Shown: positions 22,625 through 32,894 of the stretch, in pieces | How positions within the stretch are numbered: position 1 is the first letter of the stretch | Layout: each line of letters starts with the position of its first letter | From: Selaginella moellendorffii | Taxonomy: Eukaryota > Streptophyta > Lycopodiopsida > Selaginellales > Selaginellaceae | Reading direction: 5' to 3' | NCBI RefSeq assembly: GCF_000143415.4 | Contig: NW_003314374.1 | Span: forward strand, 335,754-399,753 | Length of the DNA stretch: 64,000 nt | The notes under the pieces: model-generated | Seen by the model: only the letters and a program-made list of their open reading frames with translations | The model's database searches: none | Told to the model about the DNA's origin: nothing | Translations under genes and position numbers: made by a program

Positions 22625-22860
22625 AGTTTGAGTGTTTACCAAGATTGATCTAAAGAGTGGATATTATCAAATTGCAATAGATAATGTGTCTATCTCTAAG
22701 ATAACATTGACCTAGAGTTTCAAGTATTTTGAGTTCACATTTATATGATACGGTTTAAAAAATGCACTAGCCATATTTACTTAGTTGATTATAAAGGTGT
22801 TTAAGCATTATTTACATAGATTTTTTTAGATAATTTTTTATTTTTTTTTGCAAGAATATG
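22625..22860 (+). pseudogene. Reverse transcriptase relic
   Basis: Translates as TKIDLKSGYYQIAIDN, then after a stop FKYFEFTFI and YGLKNALAIF, the Ty3-gypsy RT region around the first catalytic Asp and the MPFGLxNAPATF box. Several stops and strong AT bias; a very old copy. Confidence 0.65.
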
Positions 22861-23329
22861 AAGGATCATAAAGTGTACTTGTGAAAAGTTCTCTTATTAC
22901 TATATGACAATAAACTTACACAAAGAGTAAATATGAATTTGCAAAGTCATATTAAGCCACATTGTGATATCTAAGGGTGTCAAGATAGATCTAAGGAAGA
23001 TGGTTGTGATAAAAAATTGAATTATATTAACTTCAATATTGAATTATGTAGTTTCATTGGTATAACTAGTTACTATTGACATTTCTAGTGCAAGTTTGCA
23101 AAGATAACTATCTTTTGATATGTAAAAATATGTTATTTAAATGGAAGAAGCCATAGGAGGATAGTTTTGTAGAATTGAAATGATTATTAAGCAATGCTTC
23201 AGTTCTTTGTATTGTTGATCACAATTTTTATTGAAAGAATTTAAAGGTCAATATCTTTGAGTATTGCAAATCATATAAGCTTTATCAAGGAGAAGTTAGA
23301 AGGGTTTTTGCAACCTTTACTTATTCTTT

Positions 23330-23490
23330 AACCCATTTATGTAATATCTCTATAAACTTCATCACTTATTTGCCATAAATATAGAGGCAAAAGAAGCTAG
23401 TGTAGATCATAATGGATCAATTAACAAAATATATGTTATTGTTAGCTTTTTAGAAGATTGTTCAAACTTGGCAGATTTATATCTTCTATT
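23330..23490 (+). pseudogene. Integrase core relic
   Basis: Reads approximately FITYLP, then IIMDQLTKYMLLLAF, corresponding to the integrase core DFIxGLP...VVVDRLTKYAHFI with stops between. It lies in correct order and orientation after the RT relic and is probably the same decayed element. Confidence 0.5.
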
Positions 23491-23830
23491 AGTGCAATTT
23501 AATTATAACAATAATTAGCATAGTGGAATTAAGTTAAATCCTTATTTTGCCATATTTAGAAAGCATCTCTAACATAGAATTGAAATTGCATTTGAACAAG
23601 GATATTTAAGATAAATTTGACTCAAAGTCAACTAATTGACTACAGAACTTGATGAGATTTTGGTTGATTGCCAATTCTGAAAATATAAAATAAGAGATTT
23701 TATCTTTGTGTAAATGACCCTTCCATCAAGTGAGTGATGGAACACATTAATGCTGTTGTGGAAAGGCCAAAGTAATAAACTTTTTTATAAACAAACTCGT
23801 CCATGGAGCATGGGAAGAGCTCATTACAAT

Positions 23831-23864
23831 TTAATGTCACCCTCAATTATTGGGGTGACATTAA
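23831..23864. other. Perfect 12-bp inverted repeat, 10-nt loop
   Basis: ttaatgtcaccc (23831-23842), loop tcaattattg, then gggtgacattaa (23853-23864). It lies about 70 bp before the TGD4 start codon, at the border of repeat-rich and genic DNA. Could be a hairpin in the 5' leader or the remnant of a small inverted-repeat element. Confidence 0.5.
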
Positions 23865-23935
23865 ACTTGTTTGCGCCTTCATAGTAAAACAATTGCCAGC
23901 AAGTTCGTAATTAGGGTTCTTGAGAGGAGTGAAAA

Positions 23936-25701
23936 ATGGGGCCCCTGGGATCGTCGCTGGCGTCTCAGTTTTGGAATGAGGAGGTGGAATCCACGCGCTC
24001 GCTGGAGGCGTGCGTCCGCTCGCTCCCGCGCGAGCCGCCGCCGCTGGCCATGGTGCGCGGCAGCAAAATCTCGCGCTCGCAGCAGCTGCTGCTGCTCCAG
24101 AGGCTCCTCCGCTTGCCCTTTGCACCGTCGCTTGCTCCGGATTGTGATTGCCCTAGCGGGATTGTGCTGGATCGCGTGGTTGCCAGCACTGGTGGAACGA
24201 ATTGGTAAGGCTTAGGCTCTTTTTTTCTCTCTATTTTCTTTGCTAGTTTCGTTCAGTAGAATGTCCACTGTCCTTTGCCAAACGACGATGAAGAGGAACT
24301 AAATTATAATTCAGGTGGGCGACTCTAACGGGGCGACTGCGAGTCCAGAGACTGTTTGCGAAGCGTCCCGAAGCTAAGTTGGAGCTGAATGGTTTCTCCG
24401 AAGCAGCGGCAGAGAAGCAGCAGCAGCGTGATGGCAAGTGGACGCATGCCAAGCGTCTTCTTGACAAATCGCTCTACGCATTGTGCATGCGAACAAAGCT
24501 TCTGCTTGGTCCCTCCACGTCGTTAAGCATCAAGGCCGAGATGGACTCGCTAGAGGACTGGGGTTCGAGCGAGGTTCCTATGAGAGTTCACTCCAAGCTC
24601 CTTCACAAGGTACGCGGGCTCATTTTTTCCTGGTTTTCCTCTGAGCCAAGTTTTTCCAGGTTGGTTGGTCGCTCGAGTCGAGATAAGAACCAGTTTTGAT
24701 GCTCTCGTATTGTGGATGCCTGCAGCTCAAGAAGCACGATTTATCACTGGAGGCTGCATGGCACGAACGTTACATGGACAGAGAAGCTCGTTACTGGGAC
24801 GTTCCACAGGCTGTCTCACTCGACATTGCGTCCGTGGGATTGAGCTCGGGCTTGTACTACAGGCTTGGTGTCCACCATAGCTCGGGACAGTCGCAGAATT
24901 GCTGCGGAGGGGCCGGAAAGGAGATTCCATGGGGGGCAATGCCTGGAACTTGTGCTCAAGCAGCTGTATCTTATGGGAAGGAGATTGATATCTGGAAGGA
25001 AGACGATGCTCACTTTGGTCGGAAGCTTCACAAGCCTTACAATCTTCTAGCTGCTCGTCCACATATCACACTTTCTGGAGTTGTCGGTAAGTCTCCTCCG
25101 AGAGGAACGGAGTTGTTATCTTTTTTATACAGGTGGTGTGGTGAATGCAAGCCTTGGACAGAGAAAGCAGCCTCTCAACGCTGCGAATCCTTCGCTGGTG
25201 AAATCAAATGGCGATCGCTCCGTCTCGGCCGATGCATTTGGCTCGCTGGGAGTGACGGCACAGTTCGGTCTCTTTCAGAGGTTTCTCCTCGATCACACCA
25301 AGTTTGCTGCTAGAGTTGATATTGGAGGAGCTTCTTCCACGGTTTCCGCAAGGACTTTGAGCGCAAAGTCATCATCGCCTTCTCTTGCCGATGGACAGAA
25401 TGGAATTACGTTCGCTCTTACTATGCAGCAGCAGGTTTGCTCGTCTTTGTTCCTTGTCTTTGTTTTTTTGTCTGAGGACACTTTTCTTGTGTTTGCTTCT
25501 CAGGTGCTCGGACCTCTTCGTGCTCGTGTGGATTCCAGATTCTCCCCGGATCTCTCGACGTGGAACGCTCGCCCAGCTCTCCAAGAGGTAACATATGGCT
25601 TAGATTGCTCCTTGGAGTCTCTAGGTGCTGCGAAGCTTGTAGTTTGGTACTGTCCGACACGCTCGGAAGGTATGGCAGAAATTCGTTTACTTGAGATATG
25701 A
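23936..25701 (+). CDS. TGD4: TGD4-like chloroplast outer-envelope lipid transfer protein
   Basis: TGD4 is a beta-barrel-like protein of the chloroplast outer envelope that binds phosphatidic acid and helps move ER lipid to the plastid for galactolipid synthesis. Exons 23936-24204, 24315-24609, 24726-25086, 25133-25434 and 25504-25701 join in frame to 474 residues, close to the Arabidopsis length. Matching blocks are FWNEEVESTRSLE near the start, STGGTNWW across the first junction, DKSLYALCMRTKLLLG, HDLSLEAAWHERY, YWDVPQAVSLD, MPGTCAQAAVSY, ITLSGVVG, SADAFGS and the C-terminal KLVVWYCPTRSEGMAEIRLLE. All introns are GT-AG and 46-116 bp. No signal peptide is seen, as expected for an outer-envelope protein. 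The gene lies at the edge of the AT-rich repeat block. Confidence 0.9.
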
Positions 25702-25911
25702 AAGTTGGATTGGCGTGGTGGCGATGATTCCCGACGCCAAGACGACGAATTTTCAGAGCGCTCTAACCGAGAAGAAGGTTTGTTTGTAATCGATAAGTAA
25801 AGCTCTTTCCTTGTCTCGGGAAAATTTTCGAAGAACACCAGGAAAAAAATGAGTCTTGAAAATATAACTTTGAATGTTTCTGTTTATTTGCTACAATATT
25901 ATAAATTCATC

Positions 25912-27390
25912 TCAGTATTTGAGATGGTCTCTAAGCTTCCGCACGGCCGCTTTCAACGTATCCTCATCCTTGCAAAAGGCAAACCTCACCAAATGCTTGC
26001 CATCCTGTGGATCTTCGTAGAAACCACTGGGAGGAATCGCTGCCACTCCCACCTTGTGGACCAGATGCATGCAAAACTCCATGTCGTCTTTGAAGCCAAA
26101 CGGAGTATGATCCACCATGACGAAGTACGTCCCCTGCGGCTCATAAACCTTGAATCCCACCTCCTTGAGCCCCTGGACGAGGATATCCTTCCTGGCGATG
26201 TAAGCGCTCCTCAGATCCTGGTAGTAAGACTCTGGAGCCTCGAGCGCTGCCACAGCACCCCATTGCAGCGGAGTGGCCGTCGAGAAAGTGATGTTGGAGT
26301 GAGCTTGCCGGATGCCATAGCTGAGATGCGGAGGAGCGATCGCCCAGCCAACTTTCCAGCCCGTGAACGAGTACGTCTTCCCCATGGAGCTCATCGTCAC
26401 GGTCCTCTCGAACATCCCTTTGATCGACGCGAGGGAGACGTGCTCGCCATCGAAAACCAGCCTGCTATACACCTCGTCCGTGAATGCCAAGACGTCGTGC
26501 TCCACGCACAAGGACGCGATGAGCTCCAGCTCCCCCCGGGAGAAAACTTTGCCGGTCGGGTTGTGAGGGGTGTTGACGAGGATCGCTCGGGTTTTGCTCG
26601 TGAATGCCGCGCGGAGCTCGTCCTCTGGCACTGCGAATCCATTCTCCGGCCTGAGCACCACCGTCTTCATCTTTGCGCCAACCATCGCTGTGACTACCTG
26701 GTAGACGTCGAAGAAAGGAGCAAACATGATGATCTCGTCGCCCGGATCGAGCAAGCCCAGAATCGTGGAAGAGATGGCCTCCGTGCAGCCGCAAGTCACC
26801 GTGATCTCGGTGTCGGGATCCACTTTCAAGCCAGTGTCCTTCTCAAACCTCCTGGAGATGGCGGCATTGAGCTCTGGAACTCCAAACCCCCGCGCGTACT
26901 GGTTTCTTCCCACTGTCCGGAGCGCCTGGATCGCGGCCTCGCGGATGAAATCCGGGCCATCGAAGTTGGGGAATCCCTGCCCGAGATTGATCGCCTGGTG
27001 CGTGAGCGCCAGGGAGCTCATGAGCGTGAAGACCGTGGGCTGGAACTGCTCCAGCCGCTTGGAAACCTGGAAAATCTCGCCAGAATCTCATCACAACCAT
27101 ATCGATTGAGTGGAGTGGCAAAATCTCACCTGGAGAGGGCGAGAGATCACGGCAGAGGCAGCGGCAGCGGCAGCGGCGACGCCATTCCCCACCACCTCGT
27201 CCTTCTGCGCAGTGGCCGCCATTCTCACGCCGCCGGATCGCGGCGGCGACAATGGAGGAGGAGGATCTCCAATGGCGTGCGCGTGACCTAGAGATGAAGC
27301 TCGCAGCAATGGCTGGCTATGGCGGACGCCGAATATTCCCGCTAGTGATGAAGAGAGCTCCATTAGAGTCCTTCTAGGACTCCTCCTCAT
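25912..27390 (-). CDS. Class I aminotransferase, plastid kynurenine/methionine aminotransferase-like
   Basis: PLP-dependent fold-type I aminotransferase most like Arabidopsis At1g77670 and kynurenine-oxoglutarate transaminases; the substrate is not certain. Exons 27390-27130 and 27066-25912 (63-bp GT-AG intron) give 471 residues. The first exon is Ser/Arg/Ala-rich with few acids, consistent with a plastid transit peptide. The core starts VSKRLEQFQPTVFTLMSSLA and carries INLGQGFPNFDGP, NQYARGFGVPELN, NTPHNPTGK (substrate/PLP contact), FTDEVYSRL, SSMGKTYSFTGWK (PLP lysine) and the C-terminal RFAFCKDEDTL. A second Met at 27363 is possible. The start lies only 33-60 bp from the divergent PPR gene, implying a shared promoter. 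Confidence 0.9.
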
Positions 27391-27422
27391 CCCCTCTTCT
27401 TCCAAGAACCCAGTATAAAGAA
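27364..27422. promoter_or_regulatory. Very short shared intergenic promoter
   Basis: Between the start codons of the aminotransferase (-) and the PPR gene (+) there are 32 to 59 bp depending on the start chosen. A TATAAA at 27414-27419 is only 3 bp from the PPR ATG, so either transcripts start inside neighbouring coding sequence or the true starts lie further in. Confidence 0.35.
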
Positions 27423-29201
27423 ATGGCGATTCTAGATCCAGGAAGAACAAACCTCTCGCGATTCCGGGAAGAACAGAGCTCCTCCTCCTCCAATTCCAGC
27501 CCCGGTGGCGATGACGCCGTGGAATCCTTCGCGCAGCAGCTAAAATCCTCGGCCAGATCCCAAAATCTTGGCGAGGGCCGGCGAGTCCACTCCCGGATCC
27601 TCGAATCCGAGCACTCCGGCAATCGCTACCTGGAAAATCTCCTCATCGACATGTATGGCAAGTGTGGCAGCGTGGAGAACGCGCGCCAGGTCTTCAACTC
27701 GATCGCTCGCCCCAATCCCTTCTCCTGGACGATCATGATCCAGGCCTACGCACACAACGGGTATCTGTCCGAGGCGCGATCGATGTTCTACGCGCTCCGG
27801 GATCCCTCGATCGTGGCGTGGAACACGATCATCTCCGCGCACGCCCAGCTAGGGTTCCTCCGCGAGGCGCGCGATCTGTTCGATCGAATGCCGGAGAAGG
27901 ACGTGGTATCGTGGAACGCGATGATCGCAGCGTATGCCCAAAATGGGCATCTGGGATCCGCGAGAGCGATGTTTGATTCGATGCCGCGGAAGAACGTTGT
28001 GTCGTGGAACACGATCATCACTGCGCTCGCGGAGAATGACGAATTGGAAGAAGCCCTAGCGATTTTTGAGAAGATGCCACAGAGAAACACAGTCTCCTGG
28101 AACGCTATCATTGCAGCACTTGCCAGGAGTGGGCATTTGGCGGAAGCGCGGGAATTGACGGCCAGGATGCCCCGTCCGGACGTGGTCGCACGGACGGCTG
28201 TGATTGCAGCATACGGCGAGAGCGGGCAGCTCATAGCTGCCCGGAGCTTGTTCGAGGAGACGGCTGAGATGTGCCAGGGGGACGTGATCCTGTGGACCAC
28301 GATGATCGCCGCATATGCCCAGCACGGGTATCTCCAAGATGCCAGAGAGCTCTTTGATCGCATGCCTCACAGGAACGTAGTGTCGTGGTCCGTGATGGTC
28401 GCAGCTTATGCCAAGTTTGGGCGTGTGGAAGAGGCCAGATTTATGTTTGATCGAGTTTCTCGAAAGGATATCATCGCATGGAACACGATGATCCAAGCCT
28501 ATGCACAGAACGGGTATTGGATCGACGCAAAGAGTGTTTTTGATAGTATGCCACAGAAGGATTCCTTCTCCTGGAACGCTGTGATGAACGCTTACATACT
28601 CAGCGGCCAGTTCGAGGACGCCGAGGATTTCTTCCAGGAGATGCCGCAGCGGGACGTCGTGTCTTGGAACTCGCGGATTGCTGCTTTCTCTCTGCGTGGA
28701 AAGCTTGAGCAAGCGAAGGTGGTGTTCGAGAGGATGCCGGAGATGACTTTGGTTTCGTGGACGAGCATCGTTGGAGCGTTCGCGCAGGCGGGACGAGGGA
28801 GTGTTTCGCTGGATCTGTTCCGGAGGATGGAGCAACAGGGCGTGATGGCGGACGAGTTTAGTCTGGTCACCTTGCTCACGGCTTGCAGCCACTCGGGGTT
28901 GACGGAGGAAGCGTGCACAAACTTTGTGGCGATGACTGTGGATCGAGGCTTGAGTCCCGGCGTGGAGCACTACTGCTGCATGGTTGATGCTCTTGGGCGA
29001 GCAGGGAGGCTCAAAGATGCTCAAGAGCTCGTTGACAACATGCCTTTCGTCGTGGATAGTATGCCATGGTCGATCCTGCTGGGTGCCACTCGGGTTCAAG
29101 GCGATTCTTGGCTAGGAGCCAACGTTGCTAGCAACGTTGAGCCGCAGAGATCGTCGCTCTATATGCTGCTCACGAGCACCATCTCGTCGTCAAGTAGCTG
29201 A
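27423..29201 (+). CDS. Pentatricopeptide repeat protein without DYW domain
   Basis: Intronless, 592 residues. PPR proteins bind single-stranded organellar RNA, about one base per repeat, and act in editing, splicing or stability. After a Ser/Arg-rich N-terminus (possible organelle presequence) about fourteen helical repeats follow from residue 45. Most are short S-like units with the signature VVSWNAMIAAYAQNGHL and DRMP endings; the last are longer (VMADEFSLVTLLTACSHSGL, VEHYCCMVDALGRAGRL). The end is SMPWSILLGATRVQG plus a short Ser-rich tail, so it stops at the start of an E-type extension and has no deaminase domain. Such proteins may work with a separate DYW partner. The stop lies 23 bp from the 3' end of the convergent DYW gene. 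Confidence 0.92.
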   Translation: MAILDPGRTNLSRFREEQSSSSSNSSPGGDDAVESFAQQLKSSARSQNLGEGRRVHSRILESEHSGNRYLENLLIDMYGKCGSVENARQVFNSIARPNPFSWTIMIQAYAHNGYLSEARSMFYALRDPSIVAWNTIISAHAQLGFLREARDLFDRMPEKDVVSWNAMIAAYAQNGHLGSARAMFDSMPRKNVVSWNTIITALAENDELEEALAIFEKMPQRNTVSWNAIIAALARSGHLAEARELTARMPRPDVVARTAVIAAYGESGQLIAARSLFEETAEMCQGDVILWTTMIAAYAQHGYLQDARELFDRMPHRNVVSWSVMVAAYAKFGRVEEARFMFDRVSRKDIIAWNTMIQAYAQNGYWIDAKSVFDSMPQKDSFSWNAVMNAYILSGQFEDAEDFFQEMPQRDVVSWNSRIAAFSLRGKLEQAKVVFERMPEMTLVSWTSIVGAFAQAGRGSVSLDLFRRMEQQGVMADEFSLVTLLTACSHSGLTEEACTNFVAMTVDRGLSPGVEHYCCMVDALGRAGRLKDAQELVDNMPFVVDSMPWSILLGATRVQGDSWLGANVASNVEPQRSSLYMLLTSTISSSSS

Positions 29202-29224
29202 AAAGAGTGACTTTGTTCCTGCTG

Positions 29225-31987
29225 TTACCAGAAATCTTCGCACGAACAAGCTCCTCCTCTGAAATGGTGAAACCTGTAAGCGTCTCTCACCACGATCTCC
29301 CGTCCCACAAGCCCGGAGATGAACTTGGTGGCACTGTGACAGTCGCTGCAGACTCTCAAGTTCTTCATGATCCTGAGCGGCTCCCCCGCAGCAGTCGAGA
29401 TCAATCCAAAGGCAATGGCCAGTTTCTCACTGTGCTGACAGAGCAGCGATTCTTTCTCTTTAGCTTGCAAGTCGTATACCACTGCCTTGGTGTCGCAGAC
29501 AAAGCCCGCTCGTTTCATCTTATCGTTCAATCGTTCCAGCTCCCTGTGTATCTCGCTCGACCGAGGATGGCTCGTGTCTCCCACTCGAAACTCGTGTATC
29601 CGGCCCTTCACTTCGATCCAGCTGAGTCCTGGCTCTTTCTTTGGTCCCAGATCCACCATACTCTTCCTCACTGCCGCGGCCTCCGGCCACTTCCCAGCCC
29701 CGGCATATAGATTGTGCATCACCAGGTAAGGTCCTGTGGATCCTGGATTCAGCCCGAGAATTCTCTGAGTCGCCCGGCCACCACGCTCCAAGTCACCGTG
29801 GAGCTTACACCCACACAGGAGAGTTATCCACGGGAAGACGCTCTCGTCCCCAAAAGGCAGCCTTTTTACGAACTCTTCTGCGTGTTCTAGCCATCCTGCT
29901 CTGCTCAAGAGATCTATCACGCAGCTGTAATGCTCTGCCTCGGCTGGAAGCCCATAGTCGACGTGCATGTTGAGGAAGTAGCTGTAGCCTTGGGCAACCA
30001 GTCCTGCATGGCTACATGAGGAGAGAACGCCAATCAGAGTGACGCTACCTGTGTCGATTCCTTCGAGCTGCATTGTCTGAAAGAGCTCAACGCCACGAAC
30101 GCCATTGCCGTGCTGAGCATTCGCTGCAATCGCCGAGTTCCAGGAGACTTGGTTCTGCACGGGCATGACTCGGAAGAATTTCGCTACTTCTTCCAAGCTG
30201 CCACACTTTCCTAGAGCACAAAGCAAGCCGTTAGCTACTTCCACATTTCCGAGGAACCCAGTCTCGGATAAACAAGCTTGTACCAGTTTTGCAGCTCGGA
30301 TCGACGCGAGATTGCCAGAGGCGTTCAAAACCGCAGTGAAGGTGACATCGTTAGGAGTAACACCTTCCAGGAGGATACTTCTGAAAATGCGGAGTGCTTC
30401 TCTGTTAAGACCGAGTTGGCTGTGGACTCCCACCATAGCGGTCCACGAGATGACGTTCCGAGTAGTCATGGCGTCAAAAATCTCTCGAGCATCCTCCAAG
30501 CTTCCCAATCTTGCATACATACTCACCAAAGCATTCTGCACAGGAATTTTGCGTGTCAGCTCGCTCTCTGTCAGCAAAGAATGAATCCACTTACCTTTTT
30601 CCAAAGATCCACAAGCGTTGAAAACTGTCACCAGGCTCACAGTGTCAATACTTACTCCCCCGAGCAGCATAAGCCTGAAGATAGTGAACGCTGCTTCAAG
30701 CTGCTCGTTCTCCACGTACAGCGATAGAACCGTGTTCCACATCATGATACTCGGCTGGTCACGATCTTGTCCGAGAAGCAAGCCGCTACTAAATGCCGAC
30801 TTCGGACTCCTACATCTGCTATACATGTTCATGATCGCGGTGCCCGTCACAACATCCGCCGATTCGATTCCACAGTCACCTTCAGCTGCAAGAGTTCTCA
30901 GAAAATCCCCGTGTTTCAGGTGAGCTGCCAAAAAACACGCATTAAGAATAGCAACATAAGTTATCCTGCTCGGGAGCTCACCTACGAGTAGCATCTCCCT
31001 GAAACACTTGAAAGCCTTGTCGTGGAAACCATTGCAGGCACTGGCCGTGAGCATAGCGTTCCAGGACACAACATCCCGCTCTTGGATCCTCTCGAAAATC
31101 TCTTCCGCGTCGTCAACTTTCCCAAACTTTCCATACATGTTTACCAAGGCTGTTTGCACGACCGTATCAGCATCGCCACCCAGCTCCCTGGCAAACGCAT
31201 GGATTCGAAGACCCTCGGAGAAATCTCTAGAGTGGCAGCACGCGTTTAACGCAGCAACACAAGTGCCTTTGCTGGGAGTGACACCGTCGAGCCTCATTTG
31301 TCGACAGAGCTCCAGAGCCTCATCTCCTTGCTCGTGAACAACGAGCAGCGAGATCATCGCGTTCCACACTGCCGCGTCTCGGACAAGAATCCTGTCGAAA
31401 AGACCCCGAGCACTGTCCAAGTCTCCACACTTCCCATAAGCATTCATCACCGCAGTAGCCACGATCACATCCAGCTCGAGAGATCCACAAGCTTCCACTC
31501 GAGCTCGAATAGTATCCACTTCCCAGGGGTGGCCGCAAGCACCGAGAATCGCAACGTAAGTAACGTCGTTGGGCATCACTCCCTGTAGCTGCATTTCCCG
31601 GAAGAGATGGAATGCCTCCTTGGGATGCCCACTCCGGGCATTCACGCCGATGAGAGACGTCCAAGCAACCACGCTCTTGTCTTGGATCCCCTGGAACACC
31701 GCCCTGGCCTCTTCTGGGCTGCCGCATTTGCAATACATGGCGAGCAGCCTGGCGCCGAGAAAATCGCCTACCTCGATCCCGTTCCGGAGAATCAACCCGT
31801 GAATCCTCCTGCCCTGCGCGAGATCGTGGAGCCTAGCGCACTTGTGGATCAGAGCGGCGAAGGTAGAAGCATCGGCCGATCCATCGTCGAAATATTTGAG
31901 CTCGTCGGTCCGATGCTGCGGCGCGGATGTCGAGAAGCTCACCGGATCGATACGAGGCTTCCTCCTGCCAAGAAATCGCCGCGTCAT
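29225..31987 (-). CDS. DYW-type pentatricopeptide repeat protein (predicted C-to-U editing factor)
   Basis: Intronless, 920 residues. PLS repeats run from about residue 35 to 700 (VVAWTSLIGVNARSGHPKEA, GVMPNDVTYVAILGACG and so on). They are followed by E/E+ motifs (WITLLCGCKLHGDLERG, GPYLVMHNLYAGAGKW) and a complete DYW deaminase. The deaminase has the PG-type start (KKEPGLSWIEVKGRIHEF), the zinc/catalytic HSEKLA, CSDCHSATKF and the terminus CSCEDFW in place of DYW. Family knowledge points to site-specific C-to-U editing of mitochondrial or plastid RNA, which is extreme in lycophytes. The N-terminus (RRFLGRRKPRID...FSTSAPQ) is basic, as in an organelle presequence. A fragmentary copy of this gene lies at 44519-45000. 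Confidence 0.95.
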   Translation of the reverse strand: MTRRFLGRRKPRIDPVSFSTSAPQHRTDELKYFDDGSADASTFAALIHKCARLHDLAQGRRIHGLILRNGIEVGDFLGARLLAMYCKCGSPEEARAVFQGIQDKSVVAWTSLIGVNARSGHPKEAFHLFREMQLQGVMPNDVTYVAILGACGHPWEVDTIRARVEACGSLELDVIVATAVMNAYGKCGDLDSARGLFDRILVRDAAVWNAMISLLVVHEQGDEALELCRQMRLDGVTPSKGTCVAALNACCHSRDFSEGLRIHAFARELGGDADTVVQTALVNMYGKFGKVDDAEEIFERIQERDVVSWNAMLTASACNGFHDKAFKCFREMLLVGELPSRITYVAILNACFLAAHLKHGDFLRTLAAEGDCGIESADVVTGTAIMNMYSRCRSPKSAFSSGLLLGQDRDQPSIMMWNTVLSLYVENEQLEAAFTIFRLMLLGGVSIDTVSLVTVFNACGSLEKGKWIHSLLTESELTRKIPVQNALVSMYARLGSLEDAREIFDAMTTRNVISWTAMVGVHSQLGLNREALRIFRSILLEGVTPNDVTFTAVLNASGNLASIRAAKLVQACLSETGFLGNVEVANGLLCALGKCGSLEEVAKFFRVMPVQNQVSWNSAIAANAQHGNGVRGVELFQTMQLEGIDTGSVTLIGVLSSCSHAGLVAQGYSYFLNMHVDYGLPAEAEHYSCVIDLLSRAGWLEHAEEFVKRLPFGDESVFPWITLLCGCKLHGDLERGGRATQRILGLNPGSTGPYLVMHNLYAGAGKWPEAAAVRKSMVDLGPKKEPGLSWIEVKGRIHEFRVGDTSHPRSSEIHRELERLNDKMKRAGFVCDTKAVVYDLQAKEKESLLCQHSEKLAIAFGLISTAAGEPLRIMKNLRVCSDCHSATKFISGLVGREIVVRDAYRFHHFRGGACSCEDFW

Positions 31988-32174
31988 GCCGGGGCGGCAG
32001 CGCTGTCTCCATCGCCAGTGCTCGAAATGCCCATAAACCCTAGAACTCAGAAAGATTCTAAAGAATATTCTCTAAAAAGAACCAATGGGAAGACGCCACT
32101 GTTTTATTCCACTTGGCAATGCGGGTTTTATCATCTTGCTTTGGAGAAAGTAGGGTTTATCATCTATCAGAGCG

Positions 32175-32846
32175 ATGGGCAGTGCCGGTGCCGGTGCCGG
32201 TGCCGGTGGCGATCGAAATGGCGAGCTTGTGACGGTGAAGGGGCTGGCGCTTGACAGGTACATGGGCCGCTGGTATGAGATCGCCAAGATCCCTACTCGA
32301 TTCCAGCCCAAGGCCGGGATCAACACGCGCGCGACCTACACGCTCAAACCGGACGGCAGCGTCGACGTGCTCAACGAGACCTGGGTAAATGGGAAGCTGA
32401 ATCACATCAGCGGCGTGGCCTGGAAGGTCGATCCCAAGAGCGAGGACGCCAAATTCCTCGTCAGGTTTTGGGTGCCTCCGTTCTTGCCAGTGTTTCCAGT
32501 CACTGGGGATTACTGGGTGATGGCGATTGGGGATGACTACGAGTGGGCGCTCGTCGGCCAGCCCTCTCGAAGCCTCTTGTGGGTAAGTTCCTTGATGTTC
32601 TTAGGAGATTCAGTTCCTTGATGTTCTTACTTTCGTTCTTGTGGAAAGGTTTTGGGCAGGGAGCCAGCGCTGAGCGATGAGATCTACTCCAGGCTAATGG
32701 AACTGGCCAAGGAGCAGGGATACGATACCAGTGCCGTGGAGAAATCCAAGCACGATGAAATCTCCGAGACGGCACAGGGAGAGGAGCGAGCTCCCAAGAA
32801 GGATAGTGGATTTTGGTGGCTCAAGACACTCTTTGGCAAGTACTGA
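32175..32846 (+). CDS. TIL: Temperature-induced lipocalin
   Basis: Plant TIL lipocalins are small membrane-associated proteins that bind hydrophobic ligands and protect against heat, cold and oxidative stress. Exons 32175-32582 and 32649-32846 (66-bp intron) give 201 residues, slightly longer than typical TILs of about 186. The lipocalin motif 1 is YMGRWYEIAKIPTRFQP; then ATYTLKPDGSVDVLNETW, GDYWVMAIGDDYEWALVGQPSR (motif 2/3 region) and the helix ALSDEIYSRLMELAKEQGYD. The proline loop (VPPFLPVFPVTG) thought to anchor TILs to membrane is present. The extra length is a Gly/Ala repeat after Met (GAGAGAGG) and a charged tail ending WWLKTLFGKY. Confidence 0.93.
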
Positions 32847-32894
32847 GATCAATCTATCTCACACGATCTTCTATACAAGAAACAGCGAGCTCTT

